Shown: positions 1 to 13,000, counted from the first letter of the stretch. The stretch is 64,000 bases of DNA from Cordylochernes scorpioides (GCA_030710605.1 CP092863.1:61983899-62047898); one strand, 5' to 3'. Numbers and translations are program-made. Notes: generated by a model not told the origin, from the sequence alone.

Positions 1-1347
1 CATAAAGAAATTAAACAACTAGCTTGTCGAAATGTCGAAAAGAATTGACAATATTATATAATCAAAATCTAAAATCAGTTGAATCGTGTTTTAAAAAAAA
101 TCTACTATACATCTCTAGAATGAACTGAATGAATATTGGTATAAAATATAGAGATTATTCTGGAGAGAGAGAGATTTAGATTGAAACTGATTTATTTCAC
201 AATGTTCATATGAGATTATATAGGGTTAATTACAAAATTGAATAAATACGAATAAATGAGATTATATAATAATAAATATAGGAATAAATAGATAAAAATA
301 ATTGATAAATATACATATATATATATATAAAATATATACAAGGTCTTCATTGGTGGAGCTCACCGCGGGAGAGAGAGAGAGAGAGACCATTTAAGGATCA
401 CTATTTTTTTTAATACATAGTTGTTGAGGCAAATCCAAATAAGCAGAAGTAAATATCTCGATATTCTCAACTATCATATATGCATATAATACACTATCGA
501 ATTATTTTCTGACATTTTGCAACTCACGGATATCACTATGGTTATAAAATTATATTATTGGTAAAAGAAGTAATTCAAATAATTTTGCACATAAATTTAT
601 TTTTTCAAAATTTTATTGTGCCTGTAGACCCCCTTCCCCAAATGGATTAGCGCTGCTTGATATTAGCAAATCCTAAAGAGCGATTGAACCTGATGGTATA
701 TATGAACAATTGCCAATGCAGGTGTAAAAAGAGAAATAATTTTAAGGTTGAGAGCAACACGTCTGTTAAATGGGTAAAGTCCCCTCCGTTTTATTATACA
801 TATTCACCTTGAAGCAGTTTGATCAATGAATTATTCTTAAAATTTAAAAACAATATTGCATATCGACAGTTAAGAGTAAGAGATAGAATACAAAATAGAT
901 GTTGAGTGAACAACATTTTGGAAGCTAGTAATAATTATGCAAAGTGGATAAAGCTACAATATCAAGTAAAGTTGGTGGATTTTCGAAATACACATCAAAC
1001 AATTAAGAAATCCTGATTGCCTGAAAAGAACAATACATACAAGTGTGTATGCCACAGATACAGAAAATTTCTTAAATCACAGTCCCATAAGGATTAAATA
1101 TTATGAACCTGTAGGAAATTCTCAATAGCCAAATAAAACTAGTAATTTGAACCAGTGCTATTCAGGAAGCTTTTCAATCAGAACCAGAGACTCAAATTCG
1201 TAAGTCAACAGCCCAACACAGACATCCAGCCTACATGAAGTACTAAAGGACGATATAACTTGAATTTTATCACAAGAAATTACTGGAAAAACTTTTATAA
1301 ATAATTTTGCCATCATGCAGCCACTAATCATCCTTATTTCTTATATA
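1..1347. other. AT-rich intergenic or intronic DNA, no gene seen
   Basis: No exon, RNA gene or convincing transposon coding sequence was recognised on either strand. It holds a (GA)n run near 369-386 and a short (TA)n run near 315-330. Exons 4 and 5 of lipocalin gene A would be expected to the left of position 2359, but nothing matching the exon 4 or 5 sequences of the other copies is here. Confidence 0.6.
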
Positions 1348-1501
1348 CAGTAGAACTTGGATAATTCGAAAATCTTTAATTCGAATATTTATCTTGGGCC
1401 CTAGTATTTCCTATGAATAGAATTTCCGTTTTTAATTCGAATTTTCAGATGATTCGTTTTTTTTTTGGTTCCTTGGGCTTCAAATTATCCAAGCTCGACT
1501 A
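1348..1501. mobile_element. pogo/Tigger-like MITE
   Basis: The left end CAGTAGAACTTGGATAATTC is matched in inverse orientation by the right end (AAATTATCCAAGCTCGACTA), giving imperfect terminal inverted repeats of about 23 bp. The element is about 154 bp, has no coding capacity and is flanked by TA. The CAGTAGAAC start is the type known from pogo/Tigger non-autonomous elements. Family assignment is inference. Confidence 0.6.
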
Positions 1502-1621
1502 TATATATATATATAAAGTAGAGAGTACCTATATATATATCATATATTCCCAATCTATTTTAATATATTGCTCTTGAATCTTCTCTCTTATAATACAATG
1601 CTATTTACTTTTAAAGCGATC

Positions 1622-1721
1622 NNNNNNNNNNNNNNNNNNNNNNNNNNNNNNNNNNNNNNNNNNNNNNNNNNNNNNNNNNNNNNNNNNNNNNNNNNNNNNN
1701 NNNNNNNNNNNNNNNNNNNNN
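1622..1721. other. assembly gap (100 N)
   Basis: Exactly 100 N, which usually marks a gap of unknown size. It lies downstream of exon 3 of gene A and could hide that gene's last two exons. Confidence 0.99.
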
Positions 1722-1795
1722 TTTTAACGAATAGTATTTGAATAGGGTACATTTAATAGGGTAAAACCCGGGCGTTGCCCGGGTAATTCGGCTAG
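1722..1795 (+). mobile_element. Helitron 3' end, truncated by the gap
   Basis: The sequence carries the hairpin CCCGGGC-GTT-GCCCGGG, then about 11 nt, then CTAG followed by T. This is the canonical Helitron 3' terminus (hairpin, CTRR, insertion before T). It matches the 3' end of the Helitron at 8568-9087, in the opposite orientation here. Everything upstream is lost in the N run. Confidence 0.7.
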
Positions 1796-2358
1796 TTTTT
1801 AATATATATGTTTGTGGCCATCTTTAAATAAATATATATTTATATAGATGAACTATTGTTGAAATAATAATGATCTATCAGAACAAATACTGCTTCTCCT
1901 GGTAAACACCTGAGGTAGGAATAAGCTTTTTTTGACAGTCAATCTTTGATTATAAATATATACAGTAGAAAATTTATAAGGCAAATAAATTCAGAGAAAC
2001 TGAAGTATTTTCATAAAAATATTTTATCACAAACAGTTTTGTTTAATTCCATTTTCATTGTAATAATTAAAAACAAGTATTTGGTATGTTATTGAATATT
2101 TCATTATATAGTAAGTTTTCACTCTTCATAATATATCAATATATATGCTAGAAAAATTTGTCATTCAATATGTGAATCTCCATATTCACTTTCTTGGGTA
2201 TATATGTAAATAGGTGTGTTTTAGGTTGGCAGTCGAATAATATAATCTGTATTGATAAATTTAATAAATTATTGTGAGAAAGATGAAGCTCGAAAGCTCA
2301 TCATTTCATTGAAAAGAGACTCTCAAAATAATTAGAGAGATAACCAAGAAGAACTTAC

Positions 2359-5300
2359 AGTCACGAGAATATTCAGGGTGCTTGTCCAGATGGATGCGGA
2401 GGTTGCGGTCAAGCTTGAATTTGGGGAGCTTCTCATCGACGAAGGTACCGTTGGCCTCGACTCTCATCGGAGCACTGAGGCAAACATTGGACATTCTGAG
2501 TACATCTTCAGAGCTGTTGGAATGATGTATGTTGGACATGTAACACATATCTGGATGCAAGCTCTTTAAACCTATAGTGTCACCCTTTTTTCAACAGAAT
2601 AAGTCTTTAATATATAAATCTTTAAGGATTGAAATGACAAGCTGTTAAAATAGAGAGTCAAGGAAAACAACATACGTTTTTGTCTGATTCTGTTAAAATT
2701 GAACAAGGCTATTTTTCTTCATAAACTACTGAAATATTGTATTTATTTAAGTAAAAACAGGCTGTAATGAAATAAACCTAAACTTTTATTTATATAAAAT
2801 AAATTATAAATTAATTATAAGATGATAGCGTACTATTTATATATAAGAAATGGAAGCATGGCAATGGAAGCAAGGTTTATTTCATTACCTAAGCCTTTTA
2901 TTTATATAAACAAATTATATATTAATATATTCATATTTAAATACGAAACATTCGTGCTTAAATGCTTCCATTTCTTATTATAGATAGCACGTTATAAATA
3001 TCTAGTATTGTAGTTGTTATATCTTGTTGGTTGACTGTAGTGTAGCATGTTGGTTAAATGCAGTCGTTGTGGCCTCAATGTTAGAGTGGGTTCAGGCGTG
3101 AATGTATTACACCAAAGAACGAGGCATGTTGGATGTCACCATAGAGATGGCGAGAAAGTGAGTGTAGCCGACACCGGTCAGGGGAGAACTGTCTAGAGGG
3201 GTCTGTCAATCCTCGTGTCTCAAAGCGAACTAATCTGTTTGAGTAAGAAAGGGGCACACCTAGAAACCTGACTTGTTTTTCGGATCTTTTTCCTTTTACA
3301 GGCGCGGACTGTCTCTCACTCGAAATTTTATTAATTTCCTTGGCATTATAACTATACAACAAATGAGGATATAGGTATATATTTGAATATATTACAAGAT
3401 ATATTCTATATTGTTCACATTTTATATAATTTATTATTCATTAAGTACATCCTATATTAATATTACTCATCTAAAGTGAAAAATAAAGTTAGGAAACATT
3501 CTAATAAATCGATATGATATCTTATGTGAACCTACATAAAAATATTACCTTTTGATATATTTAGAATATGATACAATATTAAAAAATTAATACAAGCTTT
3601 TAAAATGACTCTGAATAAATTTCAGAATGCCCACACAATTTTAAAGATTTATTAGGAAATTTGTCTCATGACCTGAGATCAAATTTGTTAGAAAAAGGTT
3701 AACAAGTGGTTGTGATAACTACTATAGTATACAATATACAAACTTACTCGTAGGCCTTTCCATAGGAATAGAAGTTGAGCTTGTTGTTGCCCATGGTGGT
3801 GATGTTGTTGATCAGGCAGCGGACATCTTCGATGAAGTCAAAGGTGGTGTGGGCATACTCGTACCATTGGGCATTGAGCTACAGTACCACACAACCCCAT
3901 TACTGATATTTCTGTCTTATTAAAACATTTTTAAAAAGATATATCAATATATTATACCTGAGAAACCTCAATGTGGTAAAAGAGGTAAAAAATATATTCA
4001 AATTCCAAGTCATAATAGAAAGAGACATGACACCAGAATTTACTAAGGAACCACAATAATAAAAATAAAAAAGGTAACAATTATTTGTATTAATAACAGC
4101 AATTTTAGATGTTTTACCTCATTTGCTCTTTGAAACCTTTCGTCAGGCTTTCACCTCAGAAACAATGAAACTGGAAGGTCTCTATATTTACTCCTCAAAA
4201 ATTTCGATTCAGGAGAGTTCACTATAATTTTACCTAAGGAATAACAACACTGAAAAAATAGGGAAAACGAAGGGAACAGAAAATTCAAACTAACGCTTAT
4301 ATTTTAGTTGCAATGTAATCAATAAACTCGCAAAACATCTGGGAGACTCTCCCTTTATGAGTCTGGCCCTTTTAATATTTTTAAATGAGCTTTAGATATT
4401 AGTTAAAATTAAGTTGAAAAATCTGTAGTAATTCTTATAAGAGATGCAAATTTCTAGTTGAAGTAACTTCAAATAAAAAATATTAATCGATTTTTTAGTC
4501 ACGGGGATCTAACCATATTCTGGCAACAGTGGTTATGATTAGCCTAGTAAAATTGTTGATATATGAATATAGGTGTTGATGGGTTATTCGAAGTACAGTG
4601 TGAAGTTTCAACGGGTATCCCGACCACAGAAAATCCTAACATCGACCCATGGCATCATTGACGGCAGAATAATAAATCATTGTACTCCAATATTTCTAAT
4701 ACAATATAACGCGGCTTATGATTGTAGAACGACATTTGAAAATTATCCTGAATGTTTTTTAAACGAAAAATCGAAATTTATTTTAAGGAGAAATAACGAT
4801 TATTTCTAACCTTAGGGATGAAGTATGAAAGTATGTGGGCGCTCTTATTCTTTAAAACTGGTTTAACTAGAGAGAGAGAGAGATGAGAAAAATTGCATAT
4901 TAGATTAACCCCAACTATGAGTATTGCATTATATCTATATTATCAAGTTTTATCTTTCCGTTAATCAAATTATACTTTAATATTTAAAATGTATTTCTTC
5001 CAAGTGTTACATTTTCTTCACTCATTTTGATAGAAAATATATAATATTTTAAAAGTGATATTTTCAAATCGTTGATTTTGTATGATATAAATGTTTTACT
5101 CTCAGTAAGCTAGTTGATTTTTGAAATTTTACATGTTCTTATGATAAACAATATGTATGGTTGACACCTGTATCAAAGTAAATTTAAAAAAATAGTAATT
5201 GGGTTTAATTGCTACATGAAATTTGCACATCTAAAAAACCGTACAATTAAATAAACTGATGGACTAAATTAAACTCTTCGAATAAAAATAGCAAAATATA

Positions 5301-6033
5301 ATAATGATTGAAGAGGAGTGCCTTATAAGAACTTTATATTCGGCGAATAAAGTTCTTATTGTTGGAATATTACAGAGTAACATAGATGGCTATAGATAAG
5401 ATTGAGTTTGAAAAGGAACTTGTATGTATATAATGTTTCATTGTTTTTTTTTTTTCATGTAAACATATATACCAAGATTTATTTCATATAATTGTTATTA
5501 ATAATAAATAATATGTAAAGTTAAATTGGTTATGGATTCATCCTTCTTACTTACTTTAATTACATAACACTTATAAGACACTCCTCTTCAATCGTCATTA
5601 TATTTTGCTAAATAAACTGATGTCTTTCAAATACAAAGTTGATATATTTTTCAATGTGTAGCGAGGTAGTGTACTTAGAGTATAGGTATTCCTAAATAAA
5701 CAAGAATTAGGATAATCATATGGTCTGTATAAAGTGAATTTGATAAAGTACCAACAACAATTATAGAGTATAACCTATAAATCACATAAATAGGATTATT
5801 ATATATGTTTATTTGAGAAATGTGTCATATTGGTATAAAAGGGTTTCTCATATGGAGTGCTTTACTCTAATGAAATCTCACTATAAATTGCAAAATTGTG
5901 CATGTTATGAGGTGGAGGTGGTACTCACGGAGTCGTAGGACACGGAGACTTCCACGTGGTCGATAGGAGGGCAGGGAGGTGCGGAGGCCGCAGCGGCTCC
6001 CAGGGCGAGGAGGGTCAGGAGAAGGACGTACAT
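2359..6033 (-). CDS. ApoD-like secreted lipocalin, gene A (exons 1-3 only)
   Basis: Coding exons: exon 1 5929-6033 (35 codons), exon 2 3748-3878, exon 3 2359-2495, with GTGAGT and GTAAGT donors and AG acceptors. Exon 1 starts MYVLLLTLLALGAAAAS, a signal peptide, then Cys21. Exon 2 has NAQWYEYAHTTFDFIEDVRC, equivalent to the lipocalin GxWYE...C strand. Exon 3 contains NVCLSAPMRVEANGTFVDEK and ends SRD in phase 1. Exons 4 and 5 are not found in 1-2358. They may lie in the N gap, beyond the window edge, or be lost, so I cannot say whether the gene is intact. The ATG at 6033 was chosen because an upstream ATG overlaps the TATA box. It is the most diverged copy at exon 1 (APPCPPIDHVE). Function beyond carrying a small hydrophobic ligand outside the cell is unknown. 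Confidence 0.85.
3020..3345. other. GC-richer patch in intron 2 of gene A, unidentified
   Basis: This stretch has clearly higher GC than its surroundings and encodes a 93-codon open frame on the minus strand with no motif I recognise. It is probably a fragment of an old repeat. The rest of introns 1 and 2 of gene A is AT-rich apart from the elements listed separately. Confidence 0.3.
4700..4834 (-). mobile_element. tRNA-Ile-type SINE, body fragment
   Basis: It carries the conserved block GCGGCTTATGATTGTAGAAC, then ACGAAAAATCG, AAGGAGAAATAACGA and GATGAAGTATGAAAG. This matches the body of the headed SINE at 19226-19482, in the same orientation. The tRNA-like head is absent. It lies in intron 1 of gene A. 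Confidence 0.55.
5291..5608. mobile_element. foldback/MITE element with 39-bp inverted ends
   Basis: Left arm 5291-5329 and right arm 5570-5608 are near-perfect inverted repeats beginning GCAAAATATAATAATGATTG. The 240-bp interior is AT-rich and non-coding and contains a small hairpin at 5331-5360. It lies in intron 1 of gene A. No superfamily could be assigned. Confidence 0.6.
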
Positions 6034-6065
6034 TGTGGTGTGGGGATGGTTCTGTGGTGTCGGCA

Positions 6066-6115
6066 TTTATAGCAGACGATAGTGTGTAGGCGGAGAGAAC
6101 AACAATTTTGTTTTT
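6066..6115 (-). promoter_or_regulatory. TATA promoter of lipocalin gene A
   Basis: TATAAA (complement of 6066-6071) lies 38 nt upstream of the ATG at 6033. The upstream block (CCGCC...CACAC, GTTGTTCTC) is shared with genes B-D though more diverged here. A start site about 30 nt below the TATA would give a 5' leader of only a few nucleotides. Confidence 0.7.
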
Positions 6116-7850
6116 CTGCCACGCTGCAAATATGAGCAAGGAAGCAGGAACCAATTTCTTTAAGTGTAAGAAAAATACCAAGAATATTATGTTTCTCATA
6201 TGTATTTTCAAATATAAATTTAAGATAACTTTTTTGGTTGTAAACATAGATGCAATTTCTGACAATAATGAAGAAAAAAATATATTTTTAGGTGTACTTT
6301 ATGACATTTGTCTTTTTTTTTTTTTTGGATCATCAATCTGGCTGTATCTTTGTTTAAGCATTGGCACAATTATATTATTATTCATTGGACCTTTTCGATT
6401 TTTGTTATTATATGTGCCCTTCTTCCTAAATCTAATATGTAATTTCATTAAGTTGATTATTTGATGATCTAAAAGCATTTTCATTATTCTTGAATTCGTT
6501 TTGTTTCTTCTTCTAAAGGTAAATTGATTTTGTGTCATGTCTGTTAATGAAATGTGTCTATTTTCTGTGTTAATCATATCTTTATTAGGTGGATATCCTT
6601 CAGAAATATCCAGCTGCTTCTTTGCAAATGTCGTTTTACAATTTCAAATTATTTTCGGCATGTTTTATAAAATCGTCCACATATATAGTAGATGTCTGTC
6701 GAAAGAAACTTATTTTTTTTAGAAATACTTCGTCTTTTCTGTTATCAGTATTTCAACACGATTTCTTCATTCTATTATAGATGAATGGGTATATAATATT
6801 TTTATTAATATGTTTCAACAATTTTGATTCTCTTTAAGATATAAGACTGAAAGAGACAAAGTGCAAATATACTGTCTATTCTAAAATATATAGTATACTG
6901 ATGTCTTAAAAAAATCCTGATGAGGACAAAAGATTTTTGTCGAAACGTCGAGGTAATAAAAATATTTACTGGCCTAAGTATCTTTATTTTCAAGAAATAA
7001 AAAAATCAGGTTTTCTATATAAATACATATCCAGAAAGGGGAGATGTTTAACCTTTTATTTTATTTTATTTTAATGAGAGGCAATAAGAATTATGATAAT
7101 CAAGAAAATTTTGTCACTGTGTGTGTGTGTGTGCCTGTCTTTTTGTGATGCAAAAATAATCTATATATCTCATCCATAACTTTATGTTTTGGTGCCTGTG
7201 TTTTTATTTACCCATATATTCACATTCCTGAAAGACTTTTAAATTATTTTAAAGCATGATTATGTTTTTCATATTCTATTAATAAAGTAATATTTGTGAA
7301 AAATTTTATTCAATAAATATATATTTAAAATTTTCATTTCATATCTTGATATCAACTATGTGAAAGCTTTAACATTTAGGATCTATATTTCCTGAGGTTC
7401 ATGTACATAGAAAAAGGAAAAAAAGTTCCGATTTTTATAATAAGATTTAATCAAGCAATAAAGGTTATTTTTCATCTTTTTGATTCTTGAATCTTCATGT
7501 ATACTATTATCCTTCAGAAATATTAAATAGATTTGATTTCATTTTTTTTTTTCAAAGACCTTGCCTTTATTCAGTTCACTACTAGGTCAAAATCATTAAT
7601 AATAAAAATATTCCTTTATCTGGAAATAAGTATTTTAGTTTTGTATCAGTGAGGGAAAGGGATAGAACACTATTTAATGTTAGAACAAAATGCCTCCTCT
7701 CTATAGAATTGTTTTATTTATATTTCACAAGAAAAACTTTATTTGCCCAGTTAGCTCTCTTTTTATCATCAAATTTTGTTTATAAATTTAATTATTTTGA
7801 GGAAATATTTTAACAACCTTGTCAATACATAGTTATGACTGTGTGGAAGA
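6116..7850. other. AT-rich intergenic DNA between genes A and B
   Basis: No supported gene. Short open frames of 60-118 codons overlap on both strands and are low-complexity (Phe, Ile, Lys-rich). A (GT)n run sits near 7119-7133. The only structured element noted is the hammerhead-like motif listed separately. Confidence 0.5.
6917..6949 (+). ncRNA. hammerhead-ribozyme-like core (Penelope-type)
   Basis: The sequence reads CTGATGA, then a G, then a 7-bp stem II (GACAAAA / TTTTGTC, 3-nt loop), then GAAAC and GTC. This is the order of the hammerhead catalytic core with a very short stem III, the minimal form known from Penelope-like element terminal repeats. A stretch resembling a Penelope tail follows (AATAAAAA). 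Activity is not established. Stem I was not resolved by eye. Confidence 0.5.
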
Positions 7851-7854
7851 GATT

Positions 7855-8138
7855 GGACAACCATCATGACTGGGTGAAGTAGAATGCGTCTGCCTTTGTC
7901 ATTAAGACTGGGAGCACTACTAAGTGGCAGGCCGACTTACTCCCAAAAGGAACAGACACCATGTGCAGCCGCTCCTAACATGGAGTACAGACGCTGCTCA
8001 TCCTGTATCCCTGGATTAAGAGCCCTTTCAGGGTACTATCAGCCGGGCCAGCTGAGCCCATATTTTTTTAGTGAGCTTGTTACTGCTCCCCTCCTCCTTT
8101 TTAATCCGGGCTTGGGACCGGCAAAGACGGAGTTTGAT
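7855..8138 (+). repeat. Interspersed repeat R, copy 1
   Basis: It begins ACAACCATCATGACTGGGTG and ends near GGGACCGGCAAAGACGGAG. The same sequence occurs inverted at 21357-21642 and, split by an insertion, at 30340-30512 plus 32021-32095. It is GC-richer than the flanks and is probably the tail of a retroelement. The 99-codon frame here has no recognised domain. It lies just downstream of gene B. Confidence 0.65.
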
Positions 8139-8213
8139 TACGATTGTTATGACTGTCTGTATAGTAGGTGTCAGGAAAATTGAGATATGACTCGAGGTTA
8201 TATGCTAGTGGAG

Positions 8214-8219
8214 TTTATT
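8214..8219 (-). promoter_or_regulatory. Poly(A) signal of gene B
   Basis: AATAAA on the minus strand begins 14 nt past the stop codon of gene B. The same hexamer and spacing follow genes C (22456-22461), D (47082-47087) and E (62831-62836), and the surrounding 3' UTR is conserved. Confidence 0.7.
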
Positions 8220-8232
8220 TGTACGTCTTTCC

Positions 8233-9977
8233 TTAGCGGGGAAGCCTGTCGCAGTTTTCGAAGGAGATCTTCTCCAGCTCCTTGACGGGCAGGTCCTTGG
8301 ACTTGAGTTCGGAAATGATCTTCTGGTAGTCCTGCTCACTGAGGTCATGGTACTTCTCCTGGTGAATCAGCACGCGCAGTTGGGCTGGAACACACGGATG
8401 TTATCTCAACTTGAACATGGGTTTATATTTGAATCATCTTTTATCATTCAACACAGCTTCTTTCCCATATTTTCTTTGAACTAATTTAAGAGAGACAGTT
8501 TTTTCAACTCAAAATATTTAATATAAAAATCTAGGCTATTCAATGTGACAAGTGAATTTATAAATGACTAGCCGAATGACCCGGGCAACGCTCGGGTTTT
8601 ACCCTATTAAATGTACCCTATTCAAATACTATTCGTTACAATTATAAATTGGCGCCGTGGATGTCACTCTTGTGAAACGTCCCGCTCCAAACTTTGTGTC
8701 TGAGAAGCGATATTTTTATAGAAAGATGATTTGGCTTTTGTTTTCTGCTCGAATGAATGTTTTTCTGTTAGAATTTTGTTCCTGCATACAAAATAATGAA
8801 CTGGTTTCACCCGTGGTCTCTGCTTTTTGGAATTTTTCCCGATATAATTTTGTATCTGATAATCAAACATGATACAGCAATATCGTCATCATCATTTTCT
8901 GAATAAAAATATATAGTTTTAATAATTGATTTATATATATATTTTTAAAATAGCCTATCGTCTTCCCCGTATTCTATTACCTATGTATGGAAATTTTGGT
9001 TTGAATTAGTGAACTATTGCGAATTTGTATACCGGACATACAGACAAACAGACAAACATACAAACATTCATTTTATATATATAGAGATATTGTATTTATA
9101 GAATACTAGCGGATGTACCCGGCTTCGCCCGGGTTTTACCCGAGTAAAGGTTTATCTAACGAATCTCTCGATAAAGTGAACATTTTTTCCCGATCCCTTG
9201 AAAAATACTCGATAAGTTGAATAAAATCAATATTAATTGGTTCCCTCGGTAATTGGAAGTTAAAGGAATAGTATCTTGCCTTGGAATTGTATCATTATTC
9301 TTGTATGAATGTACCTGGCTTCGACCGGGTTTTACCCGAGTAAAGGTTTGTCTACTGAATCTCTCGATAAAGTGAACATTTTTTCCCGGTCCCTTGAAAA
9401 ATACTCGAAAAGTTGAATAAAATCAATATTAATTGGTTCCCTCGGTATTTGGAAGTTAAAGGAATAGTATCTTGCCTTGGAATTGTATCATTATTATTGT
9501 ATGGATGTACCCGGCTTCGCCCGGGTTTTACCCGAGTAAAGGTTTGTCTAACGAATCTCTCGATAAAGTGAACATTTTTCCCGGTCCCTTGAAAAATACT
9601 CGATAAGTTGAATAAAATAAATATTAATTGGTTCCCTCGGTAATTGGAAGTTAAAGGAATAGTATCTTGCCTTGGAATTGTATCATTATTCTTGTCTTAA
9701 ATAAATTGCCATGTCATCCTGAATTTTGTCTTTCCTAATTTTCTACATTACAAAATCATCGTATCATCATGATAATATTTAGAGCAGATTGTGTTGAATT
9801 ATAACAGATAAATTAGAATATTTATCTTGATTATTTTTAGGCAAAAAATTATTTCAAAAATTTTATTTGCTAGAAACCTTCCCAGTACTATACTAAATAA
9901 CTTCCCAAAGTTTCATCGCGTTCCAATGAGTGGTTTGGTCAGGCATAAAGGACAGACAGACACACACACATACATTC

Positions 9978-10023
<46 letters not shown>

Positions 10024-13000
10024 TTTTAAATTTGTAATACACTTAATTTTTTTAAAGTAAATCTAAATTCACATTCTTTTTAATTATCATTTCACAGCCT
10101 ATGGTAAACTGATACCACATATTATTCTTTGTTATAAATAATAGAGATATAGTATATGAATAAATATGGGCGATAATAGCAATACTATAGTAAGAGGAAG
10201 TAAAGACTTACCAGCATAGAGGAGAGGCTTCTCGGTACAGGCCCACAAGACCATGTGGGACTTGGGCTCGTATTCCACAATCTTGTACTTGATGGTGATA
10301 GGGGTGGCGTCTGGACACAAGTCGCTTAGGTTATGATGGTCAAATTTAAAATTCAGAAAATACTCTATAATACAATTAATGAAAATATATTTGAAGTGTT
10401 TTCATCATAGAAACATTTAGGTATGCATTTTATGTATTTCATTGGAAATAACAAATAATTTTGTTTGTTATTGAAGTGTTTGATATAAAAAAATTCACTT
10501 AGTTATTTATTGTCAAATAAATAAATAGTTTTCCCATATGACTTGAAAATATTTTAGAAAATTTATTCTAAGTACATCTTCAGGGCTGGTGCAATAAAGT
10601 TTGTTCATCTAGGATATATAATATACATCTTATATTATACGAAACATGACTGGGGTTCAATATATCCATCTAGAGAAATTATATGTAGCCATTTATATTT
10701 TTATTTTCAAATAATAATTATATATTCTTTTATATATTACACTATAATTGAACTCTATCTGACCCTATATGTGGAACCTAACTCAATAAAATGATAAAAT
10801 GAATTATTGCATCTTCAAATTTTGTTTAGCAAATATTAATATTTAAGGAATCTCTCTTCCATATGTATGTACCTGGCTTTTTAACAGCTCACTAGCGCCT
10901 GATAATAAGCCTGAGGTTTACTTAGCAGCATCATAAAATTAATTATATTGAACCCATTCAATTTTTCTTAATAATAAAAATCTACCAGAGTAATATATAT
11001 ATATTACTACTCAAATTAAAATATCTATTTCAGCATTCATTAAAATATATTATATCTGGAGAAACTAAGTCATTTTATATTGAAATTGTCATTTTAAATA
11101 AGGCCCCGAACTGTAAATATTTATATTCGAAATAGAGTTTGCCTGTGCAGAATTCATTTTTAAAAAGTAATAAACACTTTGGGGGGCGTCAGTAGAGTTT
11201 TTAATTTTGAATATTATTCAAAATAGTTAAGCACTCTTACTAATAGACTATTTTCTCGGGTTGTTGGCTCTATGGAATTACTCGAGAAGTCTGAATTACT
11301 CGATTTTTTTTTACTTCGGGGTAGTAAGAGTGTTATTCATATATTCGTAAAGTGCGAATGAATATATTTCCAGTTAGGATAGTACATGTATAATACAATA
11401 TAATACGGCTTATGATTGTAAAACGAAGTTTGACAAGTTTGATCACAAATGTTTCTTTTGAACGAAAAATCATAATTTATTTTAAGGAGAAATAACGACT
11501 ATTTCTATCCTTAGGGATGAAGTATGAAAGGATGAATTGTGAAGAGTAGGGATGAGCGGAAAAATAAAAGTGTCCAGGGATGGGAATTGGAAGGTATGCA
11601 TGTTATTTTATTAGTGGGGGGAGAGTATTTTTATAAAATATTGTGATGAAATACGAAAATCTATCACTTGCATAAAAATAAATTCATTCAAAATAAAACA
11701 ACGCTATAACCAAGAAGAACTTACAATCACGGGAATATTCGGGGTGATTATCCAGGTGGACACGGAGGTTGCGGTTGAGCTTGAAGTAGGGGAGCTTCTC
11801 ATCGACGAACGTACCGTTGGCCTCGACTCTCATCGGGGCACTGAGGCAAACATTGAACATTCTGAGTACATCTTCAGGAATAGTGGAATGCAGTTTGTTC
11901 ATCTACATCTTATATTTATGAAACAGGACTGGAGTTCAAAATACCCATCAAGAGAAATTACAGTTAAACCTGTCTATAGCGCTCCTTCATGGGACACACC
12001 AAAATAGGGTGCTAAAGAGATGGGGTGCTATAGACAGGTCACTTTTAATGTAAATCGCATTGTACAACGTATTTAAAATCAGGCCCTATAGAGAGGGAGA
12101 CGCTATTTAGAGGGGGCGCTATAGACAGGTGTCACTGTATATGTAGACATTTATGTTTTTTAAAATGATAATTATATATTCTCTATATATAGTGTCTGAG
12201 AATAATTTAAAAAAGGAAAAAGTCCTTGTGCTGTCTAAATAAAGTAGAATATGTAACTATATCTTGAGCATGACAATTTGCTACTAGTCAATTGCAATTG
12301 AATTTGTATACAAGCTCTGAAAAAATAAATAACTCCCTAGTCTCTTTATATATAAGACAAATTATATTGTGTGTGAATATTTTATTTAAATAATTGAAAT
12401 ATATAATAAATTATGGTGCATTAGCGCGCCATCTGTTATGAAAATTTGAAACTATTATAGACGCGTATGATTCTTGTTGTTGTAGAAATTGTTTAATTTC
12501 CAAAAGAATCATATGCGTCTATAATAGTTTCAAATTTTTATATAATAAATTAGTTTTAAAATGTTTCTAAAAGAGAATCTTCTGAAACATTGAAAATTTT
12601 TCAATATATATATATATTGAAAATTTATAACGTGTATACTAGTTTCAAATTACTGAATATTAACTACAGAATACTCTTTACCTACAACATTCATTATATA
12701 AGGGGGGTTGGTGGAAGGATGGCCTAAACCATTGATTTTCGACCGCTACGACCCGGGTTTGATTCCCGCATTGGGCACTTTTTTTCTGATTTAAAAATAA
12801 ATGCTCCAATGACCCCTGATTCTTGCAAAAGTCCAACCCCACCAGCGAGTGCAAGTAACCAAAGGGGGCTCTGGCACATTTATAAGTGCAAAGTTGAACT
12901 GCTTTTCACATGTGTAGACATGTGGTGCACTTACAGTAAAAGCATTTGCTAGCTACCCACCATGATTATCATGGCCTGTTCCACGTGTATTAGGGATAAG

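Larger units (their letters stand above)
9106..10022 (-). mobile_element. Second non-autonomous Helitron, with internal triplication
   Basis: On the minus strand the 3' end is CCCGGGCGAAGCCGGG, 8 nt, CTAG, then T. The 5' end is TCTATATAT followed by AAATGAATGTATGTGTGTGT. Near its 3' end a unit of about 195 bp is repeated three times (9111-9698), each unit beginning GATGTACCCGGCTTCG or a variant. It lies 18 bp from the previous Helitron, in the same intron and orientation. Confidence 0.7.

Noticed and set aside
2378-2569. Plus-strand frames over the lipocalin exons (also 11744, 13066, 25673, 26328, 48961)
   Set aside because: Antisense shadows of the minus-strand exons; splice borders and protein similarity support only the minus strand.
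5867-6265. 132-codon Arg/Pro/Ser-rich minus-strand frame over exon 1 of gene A (and similar in B-D)
   Set aside because: Another frame of the signal-peptide exon; the MYVLLL frame has the signal peptide, conserved donor and continuation.
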